From Candidatus Puniceispirillum sp. (lineage in GTDB: Bacteria; Pseudomonadota; Alphaproteobacteria; Puniceispirillales; Puniceispirillaceae), in NCBI GenBank assembly GCA_018668795.1, contig JABJBD010000033.1:1-25508 (forward strand): 25,508 nt of DNA, given 5' to 3'. Shown here one piece after another: positions 1 through 7,813 of the stretch. The notes under the pieces were generated by a model. That model was not told where the DNA came from, did not search any database, and worked only from the letters and a program-made list of their open reading frames with translations. Within the stretch, counting starts at the first letter, position 1. Each line of letters opens with the position of its first letter. A program made the translations under genes and the position numbers.

Positions 1-848
1 ATCACGAGATGGTTGAATCAGGTGTTATCGTGCCAGATGGCGAAGGCTCAAAAGCCGCGCTTGTCTATGGCCAGATGAATGAGCCTCCAGGTGCGCGTTC
101 GCGCGTGGCGTTGACTGGCCTGACATTGGCTGAATATTTCCGCGATGAAGAAGGCCAGGATGTGTTGTTCTTTGTTGATAACATTTTCCGCTTTACGCAA
201 GCTGGTTCAGAAGTGTCAGCTTTGCTTGGCCGTATCCCGTCTGCGGTGGGTTATCAGCCAACTTTGGCAACTGATATGGGTGCCTTGCAAGAGCGTATTA
301 CAACAACGAACAAAGGGTCGATCACCTCGGTTCAGGCTATTTATGTACCTGCCGATGATTTGACAGACCCGGCACCTGCGGCGTCATTCGCGCACCTTGA
401 TGCGACAACTGTTTTGTCTCGTCAGATTGCCGAGCTTGGCATTTACCCTGCGGTTGATCCGCTTGATTCATCATCACGTATGCTGGATCCACGTATTGTT
501 GGCGATCATCACTATAGCATTGCCCGTCAGGTGCAAGAGGTGCTTCAGCAGTATAAGTCATTGCAGGACATTATCGCCATTCTGGGCATGGATGAATTGT
601 CGGAAGAAGATAAGCTGACAGTTTATCGTGCGCGTAAAATCCAGCGTTTTCTGTCTCAGCCGTTCCACGTTGCCGAAGTCTTTACCGGCGCGCCTGGCAA
701 GCTGGTTAGTCTGGAAGACACGATCAGTGGTTTTGAAGGCATTATCAACGGTGATTACGATCATCTTCCAGAAGCTGCTTTCTATCTGGTTGGCACCATT
801 GAAGAAGCGGTCGAAAAAGGCAAGAAGCTGACTCAGGAAGCTGCCTAA
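1..848 (+). CDS. atpD: F1F0 ATP synthase subunit beta (partial, C-terminal part)
   Basis: This is the catalytic subunit of the F1 sector, which makes ATP on the cytoplasmic face of the membrane. The reading frame is open to the left edge (first full codon at position 3, H-E-M-V-E-S), so the gene starts outside the window and the P-loop is not seen. About 281 residues are present, of an expected 470-480. Visible hallmarks are the Walker B stretch (VLFFVDNIFRFTQAGSE), the ALLGRIPSAVGYQPTLATDMG region just after it, the ERITTTNKGSITSVQ segment, the family signature PAVDPLDSSSR and the DELSEEDK motif in the C-terminal helical domain that touches gamma and epsilon. It ends with TAA 41 bases before atpC, as expected for the end of an atpHAGDC operon. 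The assignment is essentially certain. Confidence 0.98.
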   Translation, partial: HEMVESGVIVPDGEGSKAALVYGQMNEPPGARSRVALTGLTLAEYFRDEEGQDVLFFVDNIFRFTQAGSEVSALLGRIPSAVGYQPTLATDMGALQERITTTNKGSITSVQAIYVPADDLTDPAPAASFAHLDATTVLSRQIAELGIYPAVDPLDSSSRMLDPRIVGDHHYSIARQVQEVLQQYKSLQDIIAILGMDELSEEDKLTVYRARKIQRFLSQPFHVAEVFTGAPGKLVSLEDTISGFEGIINGDYDHLPEAAFYLVGTIEEAVEKGKKLTQEAA

Positions 849-889
849 ACAAGGCATCTTTTTGACCTCGTCGCAAAGGAAACAGCGTT

Positions 890-1243
890 ATGGCTGAAAC
901 AACACAGTTAGAGCTGGTCACACCAGCCAAAATCATGGTTCAGATGGCCGCTGAAATGGTTGTTGCACCTGGATCAGAAGGCCTGTTTGGTGCGATGCCA
1001 CGGCATGCGCCGATGCTGGCGAACCTAGATCGCGGTGTTGTTGAAGTGCATGAAGGCGGCAAAGTCGTCAATCGTTATATGATTGACGGTGGCCTTGCTG
1101 ATGTGTCGGGCGAAAGCGTGACCATTCTGGCCGAACGCGCCGAGGATCTTGATACTGCTGATGCGGCAAGCCTGAAGGATCGTGTCGCAAGCGCATCTGA
1201 AGCCGAGACCGATTTTCTGAATGCTGTGATAGCGGCCCTGTAA
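890..1243 (+). CDS. atpC: F1F0 ATP synthase subunit epsilon
   Basis: This is the small regulatory subunit of the F1 central stalk, which couples rotation and can inhibit ATP hydrolysis. The 117-residue product has the N-terminal beta-sandwich pattern of the family: LELVTPAKIM, then VVAPGSEGLFGAMPRHAPML, then the MIDGGLADVSGESVTILAE strand region. The C-terminal helical part is short, compared with about 130-140 residues in many bacteria, so the inhibitory helical hairpin is probably reduced; this is common in alphaproteobacteria. The ATG at 890 is preceded by an AAAGGAAA ribosome-binding site. The gene follows atpD by 41 bases and is followed by a strong intrinsic terminator, so it closes the operon. 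Confidence 0.96.
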   Translation: MAETTQLELVTPAKIMVQMAAEMVVAPGSEGLFGAMPRHAPMLANLDRGVVEVHEGGKVVNRYMIDGGLADVSGESVTILAERAEDLDTADAASLKDRVASASEAETDFLNAVIAAL

Positions 1244-1277
1244 AAGTTGTGTAGCAAGCTGTTATGCAAACGCATAT

Positions 1278-1305
1278 AAGGGCGCTTTTAAGCGCCCTTT
1301 TTTTT
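1278..1305 (+). terminator. Rho-independent terminator of the atp operon
   Basis: The stem AAGGGCGCTT (1278-1287) and its exact reverse complement AAGCGCCCTT (1290-1299) are followed by an eight-T run (1298-1305). It lies 34 bases after the atpC stop codon. On the minus strand no T run follows the stem, so it should act mainly on the + strand and shields the convergent rppH from atp transcription. Confidence 0.92.
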
Positions 1306-1331
1306 ACCGAAACATAAAACCCCTATATATA

Positions 1332-1814
1332 TTAGGTGAGATCGCCAAATTCGATAAGTATCTGTTCATAGACGCTACGCTTGAACGGTACGGCAAGATT
1401 GATCAGATCAGCCGCAGGTAGCCACCGCCATTCACAAAATTCAGGCTCAGCCGTGGCAATATTTATATCGGCATCAGTGCCGGTAAAGCGTAAAGCCATC
1501 CATTTCTGTTTTTGGCCTTTATATTTGCCATGCCATAGCCGATTTGCCAAAGGCAATGGAATATCATAATTCAGCCATTCGCTATGTTCTTTGATAAGCT
1601 CGGCACTGTTGGTGCCAATCTCTTCGTGCATTTCACGCATACAGGCAACGATGGGCGTTTCACCCGGATCAATACCGCCTTGTGGCATTTGCCACGCTTC
1701 GGCGCGGCTGTCGATACGGCGTCCGGCAAAGACCTGACCGTGCTGATTGAGCAGGAAAATACCAACGCAAGGTCGGTAAGGACGATCATCATAAGCGATT
1801 TTAGGCTGGTTCAT
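1332..1814 (-). CDS. rppH: RNA pyrophosphohydrolase (Nudix)
   Basis: Members of this family remove pyrophosphate from the 5' triphosphate of transcripts, which starts RNase E-type decay in the cytoplasm; some also hydrolyse dinucleoside polyphosphates. The 160-residue protein has the full Nudix box at about residues 46-68 (G-x5-E, x7, then REMHEEIGT). It begins with the RppH/IalA-like YRPCVGIFLLNQHGQVF and has the WQMPQGGID entry to the box, as in orthologues. The ATG overlaps the ctpA stop in an ATGA arrangement (1811-1814), so translation is probably coupled to ctpA. The gene lies convergent to atpC, a common alphaproteobacterial arrangement. It is the last gene of the long minus-strand series. 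Confidence 0.93.
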   Translation of the reverse strand: MNQPKIAYDDRPYRPCVGIFLLNQHGQVFAGRRIDSRAEAWQMPQGGIDPGETPIVACMREMHEEIGTNSAELIKEHSEWLNYDIPLPLANRLWHGKYKGQKQKWMALRFTGTDADINIATAEPEFCEWRWLPAADLINLAVPFKRSVYEQILIEFGDLT

Positions 1815-3181
1815 GAATTGGGCCTTAAAACCGAGAATACAGAAACGCCGCGTATCAGATCAAGAGCACGGGCAAGCTGGTAATCGACCTCATCCTGTTT
1901 GAACTCTTGTGTAGGCTTGGTGTCAGAATCATCTTCATCGCTTTCAGATTTGCTGTCCAGCGCCCCTTTGAGGTTTTCCTCGCGCGTGATACCGCCTTCG
2001 AGTGTTTCAATTCGTGCCATTAAAACTTCGATATCGGGTTCGATGCCTTTGGCCTGAATCGATATGCCTGACGGCGTGTAATAGCGTGCCGTGGTCAGGC
2101 GCATAGCTGCCGTATTCGACACTGGAATAACCGATTGAACCGAGCCTTTGCCAAATGAACGCGTGCCCAGAAGCAAGGCGCGTTTGTGATCTTTCAGCGC
2201 ACCTGCCACAATTTCGGACGCCGACGCTGAGCCAGAATTGATCAACACGACCATCGGCAGACCACGGGCGATATCACCCGCCGTGGCATATACGCGGTTG
2301 CCTTTATCGGGATTACGGCCCCGTGTTGAAACGATTTCGCCCTTTTCCAGAAACGCGTCACTGACCGAAATTGCCTGATCTAGCAAACCACCAGGGTTGT
2401 TGCGAAGATCAAGGATCACGCCTTTGAGCGCGCCATCTTCCTGTTTGAACATATCATCAATGGCATCAATCAGGCCGGGCGTTGTTTGTTCGGAAAATGT
2501 TGTCAGGCGCACATAGCCGATGCCGTCAAAGACTTCGTAACGTACCGATTTGATTTTGATCGCGTCGCGGATCAACGATACATCAAAAGGTTCATCCTGT
2601 GCGCGCTGAACTTTGACAGTGACCTTTGATCCGATTTTACCGCGTAGGCGATCAACGGCATCCGAAAGTGACATGCCAATGATCGATTCATCATCAACCG
2701 CGATGATATAGTCTTCGGGCTGGATGCCCGCTTTGGCGGCGGGCGTATCATCGATTGGTGACACAACTTTGACCATGCCGTTTTCCATGGTGATTTCGAT
2801 ACCAAGGCCACCAAACCGACCTTGTGTCTGAACTTTCATGGCGTTGAAATTATCGGTATTAAGATAGGAAGAATGCGGATCCAATGAGGTTAACATGCCT
2901 TTGATAGCCGCTTCTATCAGATCGGTATCATCGACTTCATCAACATAGCTTTCGCGCACCCGTTGAAAGATGTCACCAAACAGACCAAGTTGCTGATAGA
3001 CAGAGTCATTTTTATCGGCACGTGCCGAGGTTAGCAATGAGATACCGATACCACCTGCGGCAATGAAGCTGCAGATAAGCAGAATGTGCAGAAAACGGTG
3101 TTTTTTCCGTCCGCCTAAATTAGCGCGGCCGAAACTTGATCGTCCAGATCCTGCGGAATCAGAAAATAAAGGTCTTTGCAT
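1811..3181 (-). CDS. ctpA: Carboxyl-terminal processing protease (S41 family, CtpA-like)
   Basis: This is a periplasmic, membrane-anchored serine protease that trims or degrades proteins from the C terminus. The 456-residue chain has a cytoplasmic basic start, one membrane segment or uncleaved signal at about residues 29-52, a PDZ domain around 120-195, and the S41 catalytic domain. The catalytic pair is visible: Ser320 in NSGSASASEI and Lys345 in GTRSFGKGSVQ. They are 25 residues apart, as in E. coli Prc. An acidic low-complexity stretch (about 410-425) precedes the end. AGGAG ten bases before the ATG supports the start. gpmI lies 145 bases upstream. In many relatives an envC-like peptidase sits between them; here it is missing. 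The substrate is not deducible from sequence. Confidence 0.94.
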   Translation of the reverse strand: MQRPLFSDSAGSGRSSFGRANLGGRKKHRFLHILLICSFIAAGGIGISLLTSARADKNDSVYQQLGLFGDIFQRVRESYVDEVDDTDLIEAAIKGMLTSLDPHSSYLNTDNFNAMKVQTQGRFGGLGIEITMENGMVKVVSPIDDTPAAKAGIQPEDYIIAVDDESIIGMSLSDAVDRLRGKIGSKVTVKVQRAQDEPFDVSLIRDAIKIKSVRYEVFDGIGYVRLTTFSEQTTPGLIDAIDDMFKQEDGALKGVILDLRNNPGGLLDQAISVSDAFLEKGEIVSTRGRNPDKGNRVYATAGDIARGLPMVVLINSGSASASEIVAGALKDHKRALLLGTRSFGKGSVQSVIPVSNTAAMRLTTARYYTPSGISIQAKGIEPDIEVLMARIETLEGGITREENLKGALDSKSESDEDDSDTKPTQEFKQDEVDYQLARALDLIRGVSVFSVLRPNS

Positions 3182-3326
3182 TTTGCAAGCACTCCTAACC
3201 TATCGGTAAACAGCTCATTGGCCTTAATAGCTGTACTTTGTTTATGCGTATATCGTGCCAGTCTGTCTCGGGCTATGCAAGCACAGCCCCTTTTACCCCA
3301 TGCAATTATTTAGCAATAGAACAATG

Positions 3327-4865
3327 TTAAAAGCGTAGTAAGGAATTACCCGTCATTGCTGATGGCTGTTTGATACCAAGCATGGCAAGTAGGCTAGGGG
3401 CTAGGTCTGCCAAGCGACCATCTGCCAGCGTTGTCCCATCGGGGCCATTAACAAGAATCAGCGGCACAAGGCTGGTTGTGTGCGCTGTATGCGGTGAATT
3501 GGCCGCAACATCCCACATGATTTCGCAATTTCCATGATCGGCAGTGACCAGCATCTGACCATTTTGTGCCCTGACCTCGGTGGCAAGACTGCCAACGCAA
3601 AAATCGACTGTTTCAACCGCATGAATGGCGGCCGCAAGATCGCCCGTATGGCCAACCATATCTGGGTTGGCAAAATTGATAATCAGCAGGTCATGTGCTT
3701 GTGTTCTGAGGCTGTTCAAAGCTGTGTCCAGAACACCCTCAGCACTCATTTCAGGTTGCATGTCATAGGTCGGTACGCTGGGTGATTGCACCATCTGGCG
3801 GTCTTCATGCGGTAGAATAGTTTCTTCACCACCATTGAAGAAAAACGTCACATGTGGATATTTTTCGGTTTCGGCAAGACGTAGCTGGCGCAATCCTGCC
3901 TTTGCGACAACGGTGCCAAGCGTGTCTTCGAGTTTGGCTGCCGGAAATAATGTTTCGACAAAGTCATCTAGCGGTTCGGAATAGGATGACATGCCAATCG
4001 CCGCCGCGATCACAGGCGGTTTGGCTGTAAAGTTCACAGCACCTTGTCTGAAAAAGGCATCAAGGATCTGCCGTGCCCGATCAGCGCGGAAATTCATCAT
4101 GACAAGGCCATCACCATCATTCATGCCGGTATAGCCTTCGATGATTGTGGCCGCGATAAATTCGTCACTTTCGCCGTGGTCATAAGCCCTCTGAATGGCG
4201 TCCATAGCATGTCTGGCAGGGGCATCGACAGCTATGCCATGCGCAATAGCGTCAAAGGCGGCTTTGGTGCGTTCCCATCGATGATCACGATCCATGGCAT
4301 AATATCGCCCAATCACCGTGGCCATGATGGCTGATTGGGGAAGCTGATCAAGAAAAGCAGGCATAGAATTAATGGCTGATTTTGGTAGCACGTCACGCCC
4401 ATCGGTAAAAGCATGTACCGCCACCTTGACACCGTGTGCGGCAAGGGCATGAATGACGCAAAGTGTATGATCTTCATGCGCATGGACACCGCCATCTGAA
4501 AGCAGACCCATGACATGGGCTGTACCGCCAGTGCTGATCAGCTTGTCAGCAAGCGCCATAAGTTTGGGATGTGTGGCCAATGATCCATCGGCCATTGCGG
4601 CGCTGATGCGAGGTAATGTCTGCATGACAACACGGCCAGCACCAATATTCATATGTCCAACTTCCGAATTGCCGACCTGTCCGGCGGGCAAGCCAACATC
4701 CATACCCGATGCGGCGACAAAGCTATGTGGGGATTCGGACATCAGCTTGTCAAAGACAGGCGTTTCGGCAAGCGCGACAGCGTTATGCGCCGAATCAGGC
4801 CGATGCCCCCATCCATCCATGATGCATAGAACAACAGGGCTATTTTTATCGGTGTCTTTAATCAT
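3327..4865 (-). CDS. gpmI: 2,3-bisphosphoglycerate-independent phosphoglycerate mutase
   Basis: The enzyme interconverts 3-phosphoglycerate and 2-phosphoglycerate in glycolysis/gluconeogenesis, using two metal ions (usually Mn) and a phosphoserine intermediate. The 512-residue length is normal. The metal-binding Asp17 is in VVLCIMDGWG, the nucleophile Ser67 is in GQVGNSEVGHMNIGAGR, and the substrate-binding blocks DGRDVLP, HRWERT and NFRADRARQ are present. The C-terminal metal sites NFANPDMVGHTGD and TADHGNCE are also seen. The ATG at 4865 fits the family start (PVVLCIMDGWG follows directly), although the ribosome-binding site is weak. It lies 64 bases downstream of rlmH in the same direction, a common alphaproteobacterial neighbourhood. 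Confidence 0.97.
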   Translation of the reverse strand: MIKDTDKNSPVVLCIMDGWGHRPDSAHNAVALAETPVFDKLMSESPHSFVAASGMDVGLPAGQVGNSEVGHMNIGAGRVVMQTLPRISAAMADGSLATHPKLMALADKLISTGGTAHVMGLLSDGGVHAHEDHTLCVIHALAAHGVKVAVHAFTDGRDVLPKSAINSMPAFLDQLPQSAIMATVIGRYYAMDRDHRWERTKAAFDAIAHGIAVDAPARHAMDAIQRAYDHGESDEFIAATIIEGYTGMNDGDGLVMMNFRADRARQILDAFFRQGAVNFTAKPPVIAAAIGMSSYSEPLDDFVETLFPAAKLEDTLGTVVAKAGLRQLRLAETEKYPHVTFFFNGGEETILPHEDRQMVQSPSVPTYDMQPEMSAEGVLDTALNSLRTQAHDLLIINFANPDMVGHTGDLAAAIHAVETVDFCVGSLATEVRAQNGQMLVTADHGNCEIMWDVAANSPHTAHTTSLVPLILVNGPDGTTLADGRLADLAPSLLAMLGIKQPSAMTGNSLLRF

Positions 4866-4929
4866 AGATTTTTATAATCCGCTGAGTGGATAAAGTATAG
4901 ACAGAAGCCATCAAACCTTGGCGATCACA

Positions 4930-5388
4930 TTAGCTTGGGCGATGATAAGGATGCCCGCTTAAAATGGCCGTGGCGCGATATAATTGTTCGGCGACCATCG
5001 CCCGGAACAGCATATGAGGCCAGATCGCCCGCCCAAAGGATAAGGTTCTGTCGGCGCGGGTCAGCACGCCCGCACCATGACCATCGGCGCCCCCAATGGC
5101 AAAACAAACACGAGCGCGGCCTTCATCCTGCCAAAGTGATAATAAGGTTGCCAGCTCTTCGGATGAGCAGTCACGCCCTTTTGGATCAAAGGCGACAAGC
5201 GCTGCATCTATGGGTACATGCTTTAGAATACGGACAGCTTCATCTTCACGCCGCGCCGCGCCAGCAGGTAATTTTGATTCTATTTCACTCAGCTCGCCGC
5301 CAGCCGGCAGACGTGACAACCATGCGGTGGTCAATGTGGCTTCGGATGAGGCGCGGCCTTTGCCAACAGCAATTATATGCAAACGCAT
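4930..5388 (-). CDS. rlmH: 23S rRNA (pseudouridine1915-N3)-methyltransferase
   Basis: A SPOUT-class methyltransferase that methylates a pseudouridine in helix 69 of 23S rRNA, on assembled 70S ribosomes. The 152-residue protein has the usual length and the diagnostic C-terminal half: FAIGGADG (about 96-103), LSFGRAIWPHMLFRAM, EQLYRAT and GHPYHR at the very end. Those segments form the SAM-binding knot. AGGA six bases before the ATG (within CAGGATATATC) supports the start. It follows rsfS by 33 bases. The rsfS-rlmH pair is conserved across bacteria and marks a ribosome-maturation module. Confidence 0.96.
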   Translation of the reverse strand: MRLHIIAVGKGRASSEATLTTAWLSRLPAGGELSEIESKLPAGAARREDEAVRILKHVPIDAALVAFDPKGRDCSSEELATLLSLWQDEGRARVCFAIGGADGHGAGVLTRADRTLSFGRAIWPHMLFRAMVAEQLYRATAILSGHPYHRPS

Positions 5389-5421
5389 GATATATCCTGA
5401 TCCTGAACCGACAGGCCACGT

Positions 5422-5826
5422 CTAGGCGTCGGCAGATACCCGAACAACTTCTTCAACACCACCATCAGCCCACATACGTTCAATGCCATAAAATTCACGA
5501 ACTTCGGGACGGAACAGATGCACAATGACATCATTGGCATCCAGTAAAACCCAGTCCGCCTGACGCATGCCTTCAATGCCGATGATATCGACATGGCTTT
5601 GTTTGAGCTTAAATTGCAGATGTTCAGCCATCGCCGCGACCTGACGTGATGATGATCCGCTCGCGACAACCATGAAATCCGCCATAGCTGATTTGCCAGC
5701 CAATGGAATGGCCTGAACATCTATAGCTTTGTCGTCGTTGAGGGAATTGGTAATGAGATTTAACACCTGATCGGCGTCTAATGAATGTTGCGCTTTAGAA
5801 ATCGTATCTCTCCGTTTGAAGTGCAA
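5422..5826 (-). CDS. rsfS: Ribosomal silencing factor RsfS (non-AUG start)
   Basis: RsfS binds ribosomal protein L14 and blocks joining of the subunits when nutrients run low; it also helps 50S assembly. The product (up to 134 residues) shows ADFMVVASGSSSRQVAAMAEHL and then ADWVLLDANDVIVHLFRPEVREFYGIE, the core of the family. The start is unusual. In this frame a TGA lies three codons above the TTG at 5826, and there is no ATG near the N terminus. Two candidates remain: TTG at 5826 without a clear ribosome-binding site, or ATT at 5802, which has GGAG (5813-5810) seven bases ahead and would give 126 residues. I give the longest version; the ATT start is the better-supported one. Confidence 0.93.
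   Translation of the reverse strand: MHFKRRDTISKAQHSLDADQVLNLITNSLNDDKAIDVQAIPLAGKSAMADFMVVASGSSSRQVAAMAEHLQFKLKQSHVDIIGIEGMRQADWVLLDANDVIVHLFRPEVREFYGIERMWADGGVEEVVRVSADA
5800..5813 (-). promoter_or_regulatory. Ribosome-binding site facing an ATT start codon of rsfS
   Basis: On the minus strand GGAG (5813-5810) is followed by seven bases and then ATT (5802-5800), in frame with rsfS. The spacing is ideal, whereas the TTG 24 bases upstream has no good Shine-Dalgarno sequence. AUU initiation is known for infC and pcnB, where it allows feedback through IF3. Use of it here is an inference. Confidence 0.4.
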
Positions 5827-5869
5827 ATTGTATCATCTGGAATCCAAATATTCATTATTCTCAATTAAC

Positions 5870-5875
5870 ATTATA
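5870..5875 (-). promoter_or_regulatory. Possible -10 element ahead of rsfS
   Basis: The minus strand reads exactly TATAAT here, in the 78-base AT-rich gap between nadD and rsfS. A -35 match at 16-18 bases is poor (TGGAAG or similar). If active, it would let rsfS-rlmH be transcribed apart from the proline genes upstream. Confidence 0.3.
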
Positions 5876-5904
5876 CTACGTCGATGATATTTCTTCCAGT
5901 TTAA

Positions 5905-6516
5905 TTAACGCATAGGCGATTGAAGGCTGGCACGTACGGCCGTAGCCGAGGCGTTGTGTCGTTTGCCTGCAATAAAACACCAACTGGCATCGGTAAGGGT
6001 GCGGTGCGCTAAAAGCCCAGCCATACGTGCAGGGTGAAGGCGCTGGGCAGATAGTTTTCCGCCAGCGCTGATCGCCTGATAGGAAAAGCCCGGACGATCA
6101 ATGACCGCCATAGGCATCAGCGCGCTGATGTCACGATAGCGATGCCAGGCGCTGAATTGGACCATATTATCCGCCCCCATGAGCCATATGAATTGCGCGT
6201 GTGGACATGTTTTGTTCAACCATATCAATGTATTATATGTAAGCTGGTCTGGACGCTTTTCTTCCGGACTCAACACTTTGATCTGTGGGTGATGTTTGGT
6301 GATTTTACTGGCGGCATCACATCTGTCTGCCAATGTCATCATCATATGCTGGTCTTTGAGCGGGTTTTGCGGTGTTACCAGCCACCATATCTGGTCAAGG
6401 CCAAGGGCGCGCAAAGCTACCTGGCTCATATGCAGATGTCCGGCATGTGCCGGATTGAACGAGCCGCCTAGAAGCCCTATTTTCAGCCGTGTTCTGCTGT
6501 GAAACACCGTGGGCAT
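5905..6516 (-). CDS. nadD: Nicotinate-nucleotide adenylyltransferase
   Basis: NadD transfers AMP from ATP to nicotinate mononucleotide in NAD synthesis. From the ATG at 6516 the protein has 203 residues, the usual length. It shows LKIGLLGGSFNPAHAGH (about 11-27) with the HxGH nucleotidyltransferase motif, the MGADN block (about 113-117) and SATAVR near the end, which corresponds to the ISSSxIR-type ATP-binding motif. The frame is open further upstream into proA. ATG at 6552 would overlap proA by 20 bases, and still earlier starts give a long tail unlike the family. I prefer 6516, 16 bases after the proA stop, although no strong Shine-Dalgarno sequence is visible, so coupling to proA is likely. 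Confidence 0.93.
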   Translation of the reverse strand: MPTVFHSRTRLKIGLLGGSFNPAHAGHLHMSQVALRALGLDQIWWLVTPQNPLKDQHMMMTLADRCDAASKITKHHPQIKVLSPEEKRPDQLTYNTLIWLNKTCPHAQFIWLMGADNMVQFSAWHRYRDISALMPMAVIDRPGFSYQAISAGGKLSAQRLHPARMAGLLAHRTLTDASWCFIAGKRHNASATAVRASLQSPMR

Positions 6517-6532
6517 GGTTGTTTTTGAAACT

Positions 6533-7813
6533 TCACGGACGTGTATTGCCATGACCTCGTACAACATATTTAAAGCTGGTGAGTTGCGCCGCACCGACAG
6601 GGCCGCGTGCATGCAAACGTCCAGTGGCAATCCCAATTTCAGCCCCCATGCCAAATTCACCGCCATCGGCAAATTGGGTTGAGGCATTGACCATTACAAT
6701 CGCACTATCAATGCGGGCAAGAAAATGCTCGGCGGTGTCTGTATTTCCAGTAATGATACTTTCGGTATGACCAGATCCATATGTGCTGATATGCGCAATC
6801 GCGTCATCAACTGACGCAACAATTTTCACGGACAGGATGCTGTCCAGATATTCGGTGCGCCAGTCAGCTTCGATGGCAGGGGTCATGGTATCAACCAAAG
6901 CGCAAGCCGCCGCATCGCCGCGCAAGGCACATCCAGCTTGCGTCAGGGCGGTGGCTATGTCAGGCAACATGGTGCCAGCCACATCCCGGTGCACAAGCAA
7001 GGTTTCAGCCGCACCGCATATGCCTGTACGGCGCATTTTAGCATTTACGATGATTTGTCTGGCCATATCAAAATCAGCGTCAGAATCGATATAGACATGG
7101 CATATCCCCTCAAGATGGGCAAAGACAGGGACACGCGCTTCGGACTGAACACGTTCGACCAGCGACCGGCCGCCACGCGGAATAATCACATCAATTTCAC
7201 CAGCGGCGGCAAGCATTGCACCCACAAGTGCGCGATCAGCCGAAGGCATCATCTGAACATTCGCGGCAGGCAGATTTGCGCTTTCCAGCCCCTCAACCAT
7301 CAGCCTAGCCAGCATTCCCGAAGTGAAATAGCTATCCGAACCACCGCGTAAAATCGCGGCATTTCCAGAAATAAGACATAAAGCAGCCGCATCGACTGTT
7401 ACATTAGGCCGCGATTCGTAGATGATGCCGATAATGCCAAGCGGTGTTGCGACGCGCGCAATATCAAGCCCGTTTGGCTGTTGCCAACGCGCCAGTTCAC
7501 GCCCGATTGGATCATCAAGTGCAGCGATGGATTCGAGTCCGGCGGCCATTGATTCGACACGTTCGGCATTCAGCGTCAATCGGTCAATAAAGGCGGCACT
7601 GATCCCATTTTCTATGGCTTTCTGCACGTCTTTGCTGTTCGTTGCGATAATGGCGTCACTGTTTGAACGGATCAATGCGGCACTTTTCAACAAAGCTGAC
7701 CGGCGCGCGTCATGCGGGCTTTGGCCAAGCGTTTTTTGGGCGTGCCGCGCCGCTGTTACCAAGTCAGAGACAAGGGCTTTCAGGCTATCAAAGTTGTGCG
7801 TCTGTTCAGTCAT
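6533..7813 (-). CDS. proA: Glutamate-5-semialdehyde dehydrogenase (gamma-glutamyl phosphate reductase)
   Basis: The second enzyme of proline synthesis. It reduces gamma-glutamyl phosphate to glutamate semialdehyde with NADPH, and is probably channelled from ProB. The 426-residue length is typical. It has the aldehyde dehydrogenase-like fold with GIIGIIYESRPNVTVDAAALC, the IIPRGGRSLVE segment, the catalytic Cys266 in RRTGICGAAETLL, and FADGGEFGMGAEIGIATGRLHARGP near the end. The ATG shares one base with the proB stop (TAATG at 7815-7811), so the two are translationally coupled. Confidence 0.97.
   Translation of the reverse strand: MTEQTHNFDSLKALVSDLVTAARHAQKTLGQSPHDARRSALLKSAALIRSNSDAIIATNSKDVQKAIENGISAAFIDRLTLNAERVESMAAGLESIAALDDPIGRELARWQQPNGLDIARVATPLGIIGIIYESRPNVTVDAAALCLISGNAAILRGGSDSYFTSGMLARLMVEGLESANLPAANVQMMPSADRALVGAMLAAAGEIDVIIPRGGRSLVERVQSEARVPVFAHLEGICHVYIDSDADFDMARQIIVNAKMRRTGICGAAETLLVHRDVAGTMLPDIATALTQAGCALRGDAAACALVDTMTPAIEADWRTEYLDSILSVKIVASVDDAIAHISTYGSGHTESIITGNTDTAEHFLARIDSAIVMVNASTQFADGGEFGMGAEIGIATGRLHARGPVGAAQLTSFKYVVRGHGNTRP

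Noticed and set aside
3270..3296. Hairpin GGGCTATGC/GCACAGCCC followed by TTTT on the + strand
   Set aside because: The stem contains a mismatch, the T run is short and no + strand gene precedes it; on the minus strand, where transcription runs, no T run follows.
4510..4893. Open frame of 127 codons on the + strand opposite gpmI
   Set aside because: It is a shadow of the well-conserved gpmI coding strand, with no start signals or family resemblance.
4935..5425. Two long + strand frames opposite rlmH
   Set aside because: Both are antisense to a clearly conserved rlmH and their composition is explained by its codons.
6517..6687. Longer N terminus for nadD inside proA
   Set aside because: The added residues are an out-of-frame reading of the conserved proA 3' end, and NadD proteins start close to the GGSFNPxHxGH motif.
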